This document shows, piece after piece, positions 4,929 to 8,853 of a stretch of DNA of 8,853 nucleotides (its first letter is position 1; each line of letters begins with the position of its first letter). A model generated the notes under the pieces. That model was not told where the DNA came from. It searched no databases and was given only the letters and a program-made list of their open reading frames with translations. The DNA is from an uncultured Bacteroidales bacterium. GTDB taxonomy: Bacteria; Bacteroidota; Bacteroidia; Bacteroidales; Muribaculaceae. The stretch covers positions 1 to 8,853 of the forward strand of contig USIY01000077.1 in NCBI GenBank assembly GCA_900554845.1, written 5' to 3'. A program made the translations under genes and the position numbers.

Positions 4929-6575
4929 TTTCCAGTTGGTGTTGGTGTTCATTTCGCCTGTCGGGATGGGGAAGAGACGTTTGTTGACATCGCCCATCGC
5001 CGTAGGATTGGCGCGTACTTTCCATTCCGCGCAGTTCTCGAACTTCCCGAAACGGATGAGGTCGTTGCGGCGCCAGGGCTCCTGAATGAATTCGCGGCTG
5101 CGCTCGTCGAGCAGTTCGTCAAGAGTGGGAGTGCCCGTGACGTGAGGCGCGCCGGAACAATCGCGGACTTCGTTCATAAGAGAAGCGGCCGTATGACCCA
5201 TAGTGGCGGTGGCTCCACGCAACAGACATTCCGCCTTCATCAGCAAAACGTCGGCATAACGGAAAATAGGAATGTCGTTAAACTGGAAACGGCCCCATTT
5301 CTGATCGTCGCTTTGACGGATCGGATATTTGAACAGACGCGCGCCCTTCATACAGTTGTAGGTGTCATCCTCGCTGCCCACATCAAGGAGCGATATGTTC
5401 GCCCATTCAAAATCCTTCTTGAATTCCAGATCTCCGAGCAATTTGCGATGACGAGAGTCCTGATATACTTGAATGGGTTCTTTCTTCAAATTGAAGTTTT
5501 CATCATAACCTCCGAATTTGCCCACGGCAACCATTTCGTTGCGTTCGTCGCCTTCAAGACAGAAACGGTCCACGCATTCAGGGGTCAGAATAAAAATGCC
5601 CGCTATGGAATTCTCAGGTTTCCATCCCCAGACACAAGGATCTATGTATCCGAACTTCCGGAAATCCCACCAGCGGTTCATTTCATGGCCGCCGGCATAT
5701 TTCCATCCGCCGTTTCCGATTTTCTCGGGATCAAAATCAATGGCATATATGAAGTCCTTGATCTGGACTCCGTTGTCAGGGAAGAATTTCTTACGGTATC
5801 CCTTGCCTACTTCGAATACGCCGGATTTGATGATCTCGTCGCACCATTTCACGCAATCGTCGAGCTTCTCGTTGGGGGTGTTGCCGGTGACTGTAGTGAT
5901 ATCATGGGTATAGACGCCCCAGTTCAGATAAAGTTTGGCGAGAAGGGCCTCGGCCATCCACTTGTTGGGACGTCCGTATGTATTGGCATTGTTCTCCTCT
6001 GTCAGGTCGGGAATGCATTCCTCCAGCTCCTGAGCGATAAACTTGGCCACTTCTGCTCGGGGTTGACGCTCAATGACCTCGCCTTCCTCAACAGGGCGGT
6101 TCAGAATAGGAACGTCACCGAAGAATTCCATCATCCAGAAGTGATAGTAAGCGCGAATTGTGCGGAGCGGAGCAACAATGGGATCTTTGCCTTCAGCGCC
6201 GCCGTAGTTCATGATGCGGGTATTGGTGTAGGTGATTCCCGACAGCATGTCGCCCATCAGGCCCACACCCTGGAGGTCAGGACGGAAATTGTGGATCGAA
6301 CCGTCGCGGAAACGGCCGTTGTCGTCGTACACGCCGTTAAGGTTGATGCCCACGGCCTCGTCGCCGCAAAGGAAAGCCACTTCCCAGAAGTTGCGTCCGA
6401 ACCACGCCTCATTGCGGTTGTAGTAGTAACAGCCCTCGAACTCGCCGCTGACAGCGATGTCGTTGTCGGGGAAAGTCGTATATTTGTTCTTGATGTCTAC
6501 GTCAAGGTCGGTACAGGAGGCAAGAGACGCCGCCGCGGTTCCGGCTATCAGAAGAGTCTTTATATAGCTTTTCAT
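4911..6575 (-). CDS. SusD/RagB-family outer-membrane nutrient-binding lipoprotein
   Basis: This 554-residue surface lipoprotein should cap its SusC partner and capture oligosaccharides. The start at 6575 is chosen because it gives a lipoprotein signal (MKSYIKTLLIAG, lipobox LASC with acceptor Cys21) after an A-rich leader. An in-frame Met at 6749 would overlap susC and bury the signal peptide. After Cys21 comes the acidic TDLDVD, typical of exported Bacteroidetes lipoproteins. The SusD C-terminal signature is clear: LDELLDERSREF at 485-496, WRRNDLIRFGKF at 501-512, FPIPTGEMNTN at 535-545, and the ending KQNPGY. Length is normal for the family. Its ligand cannot be read from sequence. It lies 22 bp after susC, so the two are co-transcribed. 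No TTA, CTA or TCA codon is used anywhere in the gene, which suggests high expression. Confidence 0.95.
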   Translation of the reverse strand: MKSYIKTLLIAGTAAASLASCTDLDVDIKNKYTTFPDNDIAVSGEFEGCYYYNRNEAWFGRNFWEVAFLCGDEAVGINLNGVYDDNGRFRDGSIHNFRPDLQGVGLMGDMLSGITYTNTRIMNYGGAEGKDPIVAPLRTIRAYYHFWMMEFFGDVPILNRPVEEGEVIERQPRAEVAKFIAQELEECIPDLTEENNANTYGRPNKWMAEALLAKLYLNWGVYTHDITTVTGNTPNEKLDDCVKWCDEIIKSGVFEVGKGYRKKFFPDNGVQIKDFIYAIDFDPEKIGNGGWKYAGGHEMNRWWDFRKFGYIDPCVWGWKPENSIAGIFILTPECVDRFCLEGDERNEMVAVGKFGGYDENFNLKKEPIQVYQDSRHRKLLGDLEFKKDFEWANISLLDVGSEDDTYNCMKGARLFKYPIRQSDDQKWGRFQFNDIPIFRYADVLLMKAECLLRGATATMGHTAASLMNEVRDCSGAPHVTGTPTLDELLDERSREFIQEPWRRNDLIRFGKFENCAEWKVRANPTAMGDVNKRLFPIPTGEMNTNTNWKQNPGY

Positions 6576-6597
6576 AAATTTCTGTTCTTTTAATGAT

Positions 6598-8853
6598 TTA
6601 GAAATCGATGGTTGCGCCGACAAGAATCTGGCGTGTGCGGGGGAAGTGGTCGCTTCTGGTGTCGTGACCGGGTTCCAGACCTCCGAGACAGATTTCCGGG
6701 TCGCGACCCTTGTACTTTGTGATGGTGAAGATATTGTTGCCCGACACATAGAGACGGATGCTCTTCAGCCAGCCGTTGAAGCAGTCGCGGAAAGTGTAGC
6801 CGAGTGTTGCGGTGGCGAGTTTGAAGTAACTGCCGTCCTCAAGCCAGCGGTTAGAAGGAATCGCTGAATAACCGTCATTGGGATTCTGGTACGATTCGAT
6901 GTCGGCGAACACATTCTTGCCGAGGGCCACATTGCTTACATATCCGAAGTAAGCGCGGGGCTCGTTGAAGATCTTCTGACCGAACACACCGGTGAAGAAG
7001 ATGTTCAGGTCCCAGTTGCGCCATGTGAAGTTGTTGTTCCATCCCATGGTGAGCTTAGGCTGTGCGTTGCCGCAGATCACCCGGTCCTTTTCTTCAGGGG
7101 TATTTGTGGTCACGAAGTTGCCGCTTTCGTCACGAAGACGTTCTCCTGCGGTCTGTTCGTTGGTCTTGTCATACACATAGAAAATGGAGTTTCCGTTTTC
7201 ATCCCATCCGGCCCAGTCGTAGAGATAGAAAGTTCCGATCGGCTCACCCTCAAGTATACGTTGTGTGGTGGCGGTGGAAGCTCCGGGAAGGTTGGGATTG
7301 TAGCGGTTCAGGATACCGGCGTTGAATCCTGCCGCGGGATTCGAGATGCTGACGATTTTGTTCTGGTTATGGGAGAAGTTGAGCGAAGTGCTCCAGGTGA
7401 AAGGCCCTTCCACCGGCACTGCGTTGATAGTAACCTCGACACCACGGTTGCGCATGCGTCCCACATTTGCTGTAAGCGTCCCAACGGGATAGTAGGCCGT
7501 GGATACGGCGTAGTCCCAGATCATGTCTTTTGTATCCTTGTTGTAGTACTCGATAGTACCGTTGATCCGGCCGTTCAGGAAGGCGAAGTCCAGACCTATG
7601 TTGAGCATCGTGGTGGTTTCCCATTTCAGACCGTTGTTCTGGTTGCGAGCCGCGTTGAGGTTTTTGTAACTTGTGATTTCGCCGGTGACAGGATCCACAT
7701 AGTCGAAGCGAGCCCCCGCATTGTAGAAGAAGCGAGCGGTGTAGATGTCGAAACCGTTGGAGTTACCGCTCTGACCCCATCCGACACGGAGTTTCAGGTC
7801 GCTGAGCCAGTCCACTTTCTCCATGAATTTCTCACCGGTGATGCGCCATGCAAGAGAAGCGGAAGGGAATGTGGCCCATTTGTTGTTAGAACCGAATGAA
7901 GAGGCACCGTCACGACGGATGGCGAACTGGGCTATATAACGAGAGTCGAAAGAATAGTTGGCGCGTCCGTAGAATGAAATCATTCTTTTGGTGCTCATAT
8001 CTGTGCCGTACGCCGGATCCTCGTCCCAAGAATTGGCCATGCCGAGGTTGTTCCAACCGATCGCGTCATCGTAGAAATTGTAGCCTGTTGCTCCGAATCC
8101 ATCTTTGTTGTCCTGTTGCTCCCAGGAATATCCCAACATGACGCTGAGTTTATGCATTTCGTTGAATTCCTTGTCGTAATTTCCATAGATTTCCATCAAC
8201 TTATTTATGTCGGTGAAAGTCTCGCGCTTGGCCTGGCCGTTACGTTTGTTGGTCTCGGAATTATGCGAAAGATATTCTTTATAATCCTTGCTGTTGTTCT
8301 GATAGGAGAAATTAGCGTTCAGGAAGAGTCCGTCGATGATCATCAATCTGGCTTTGCCGGTGACCTGCAAACGTTTGAAAGCTGCGCGGCTTCTGTTCTC
8401 GTTGATCATGGTAAGCGGATTGTAGTTCTGGGAGATCGACATGTCGGAATACCATGATCCGTCTTCGTTCACAGTAGGAACGCAGGGAGAATAATAATAC
8501 ATGGAATTATACACCGATTTGCCGTCAGTGTCTCTTGTGACTCCCCATTCATTGCGGACGTTGCCGTTTACACCGACGCTCAATGTGAGGCGGTCCTTCA
8601 ATGTTTTTGTCTCTACGAAAGCGCGTGCTGTGAACAGATTGTTTCCTACGCCCCTTATCACACCGTCACGGGCTATGTAATTGACCGAAGCGCTGTAGTT
8701 GGTTGATTTTGTACCTCCGCTGATGGAGAGGTTGTGATTGTGCGCAAAACCGGTGCGCTGCACTTCTTTCTGCCAGTTCGTGTTGAATCCAAGGTCATTG
8801 TTAAGGGTTATGTTATGTCTTGCGGCATAATCGCGCAGTTCGTCCGCGGTCAT
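6598..8853 (-). CDS. SusC/RagA-family TonB-dependent outer-membrane transporter, N-terminus beyond the window
   Basis: The visible 751 residues are the end of the plug and most of the 22-stranded barrel of a SusC-type transporter, which imports oligosaccharides with energy from TonB. The ATG at 8853 is an internal Met. Family members usually have about 1000 residues, so some 250-300 residues (signal peptide, carboxypeptidase-D-like domain, most of the plug) lie outside. Signs of the family are NWQKEVQRTGFAHNHNLSISG, shortened here to its core HNLSISGGT with TNYSASVNYIARDGV after it. Others are long runs of alternating aromatic/polar strands, SFGSNNKWATFPSASLAWR in the mid-barrel, and the terminal strand TRQILVGATIDF ending in Phe, as the BAM machinery needs. 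It is followed after 22 bp by its susD partner. Substrate is not predictable from this part. Confidence 0.95.
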   Translation of the reverse strand: MTADELRDYAARHNITLNNDLGFNTNWQKEVQRTGFAHNHNLSISGGTKSTNYSASVNYIARDGVIRGVGNNLFTARAFVETKTLKDRLTLSVGVNGNVRNEWGVTRDTDGKSVYNSMYYYSPCVPTVNEDGSWYSDMSISQNYNPLTMINENRSRAAFKRLQVTGKARLMIIDGLFLNANFSYQNNSKDYKEYLSHNSETNKRNGQAKRETFTDINKLMEIYGNYDKEFNEMHKLSVMLGYSWEQQDNKDGFGATGYNFYDDAIGWNNLGMANSWDEDPAYGTDMSTKRMISFYGRANYSFDSRYIAQFAIRRDGASSFGSNNKWATFPSASLAWRITGEKFMEKVDWLSDLKLRVGWGQSGNSNGFDIYTARFFYNAGARFDYVDPVTGEITSYKNLNAARNQNNGLKWETTTMLNIGLDFAFLNGRINGTIEYYNKDTKDMIWDYAVSTAYYPVGTLTANVGRMRNRGVEVTINAVPVEGPFTWSTSLNFSHNQNKIVSISNPAAGFNAGILNRYNPNLPGASTATTQRILEGEPIGTFYLYDWAGWDENGNSIFYVYDKTNEQTAGERLRDESGNFVTTNTPEEKDRVICGNAQPKLTMGWNNNFTWRNWDLNIFFTGVFGQKIFNEPRAYFGYVSNVALGKNVFADIESYQNPNDGYSAIPSNRWLEDGSYFKLATATLGYTFRDCFNGWLKSIRLYVSGNNIFTITKYKGRDPEICLGGLEPGHDTRSDHFPRTRQILVGATIDF

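Noticed and set aside
4872..6593. 573-codon open frame on the plus strand covering all of susD
   Set aside because: Its codons are in exact register with susD codons, so its stops would need TTA, CTA or TCA in susD, which the biased gene avoids. The product resembles no protein and has no signal or domain. It is a codon-bias shadow.
6576..6749. Longer susD start at 6749
   Set aside because: It would overlap the end of susC by about 150 bp and place 58 unrelated residues before a complete lipoprotein signal peptide.
7261..7899. 212-codon plus-strand open frame opposite susC
   Set aside because: Also in register with susC codons and without any protein-like features.

Overview
The window looks like part of a polysaccharide utilization locus (PUL) from a gut-type member of the Bacteroidales. 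Evidence is a SusC/SusD pair, Bacteroidetes-style lipoprotein and C-terminal signals, A-rich leaders without Shine-Dalgarno sequences, and one textbook Bacteroides promoter (TTTG, 20 bp, TAATTTTG). Moderate base composition would suit Muribaculaceae or Prevotella, but the genus cannot be fixed from this sequence. All five protein genes lie on the minus strand, so the locus reads from right to left.

Layout in transcription order: (1) 8853-6598, a SusC-type TonB-dependent transporter with its N-terminus beyond the window edge; (2) 6575-4911, a SusD-type lipoprotein, 22 bp downstream; (3) 4791-3334, a secreted protein with two apparent carbohydrate-binding-like modules and a T9SS-like C-terminal tail, in the place where a surface glycan-binding protein is usually found; (4) a strong intrinsic terminator at 3309-3280, followed at once by a promoter at 3279-3248; (5) 3215-1845, a secreted GH28-family glycosidase with altered substrate-binding motifs; (6) a 63-bp gap built from a 9-bp tandem repeat (CCC every 9 nt on the coding strand, GGG on the other); (7) 1781 to beyond position 1, a secreted protein joining a histidine acid phosphatase domain directly to an alpha-N-acetylglucosaminidase (NAGLU, GH89) domain, cut by the left edge of the window. 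No RNA genes, CRISPR arrays or insertion sequences were seen. No intergenic stretch exceeds 120 bp.

How the parts may work together: SusC/SusD would import an oligosaccharide over the outer membrane, the modular protein would bind the glycan, and the GH28 enzyme plus the phosphatase-GH89 protein would trim it, probably in the periplasm or at the surface. The transporter-side genes show strong avoidance of TTA, CTA and TCA codons, while the two enzyme genes do not. With the terminator/promoter pair, this suggests two transcription units with different expression levels.

The most striking item is the phosphatase-GH89 fusion beside an atypical GH28. Together they imply a substrate carrying an alpha-linked uronic acid or related sugar, an alpha-GlcNAc and a phosphate. 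Plant glycosylinositol phosphoceramide head groups are one speculative candidate that contains all three.
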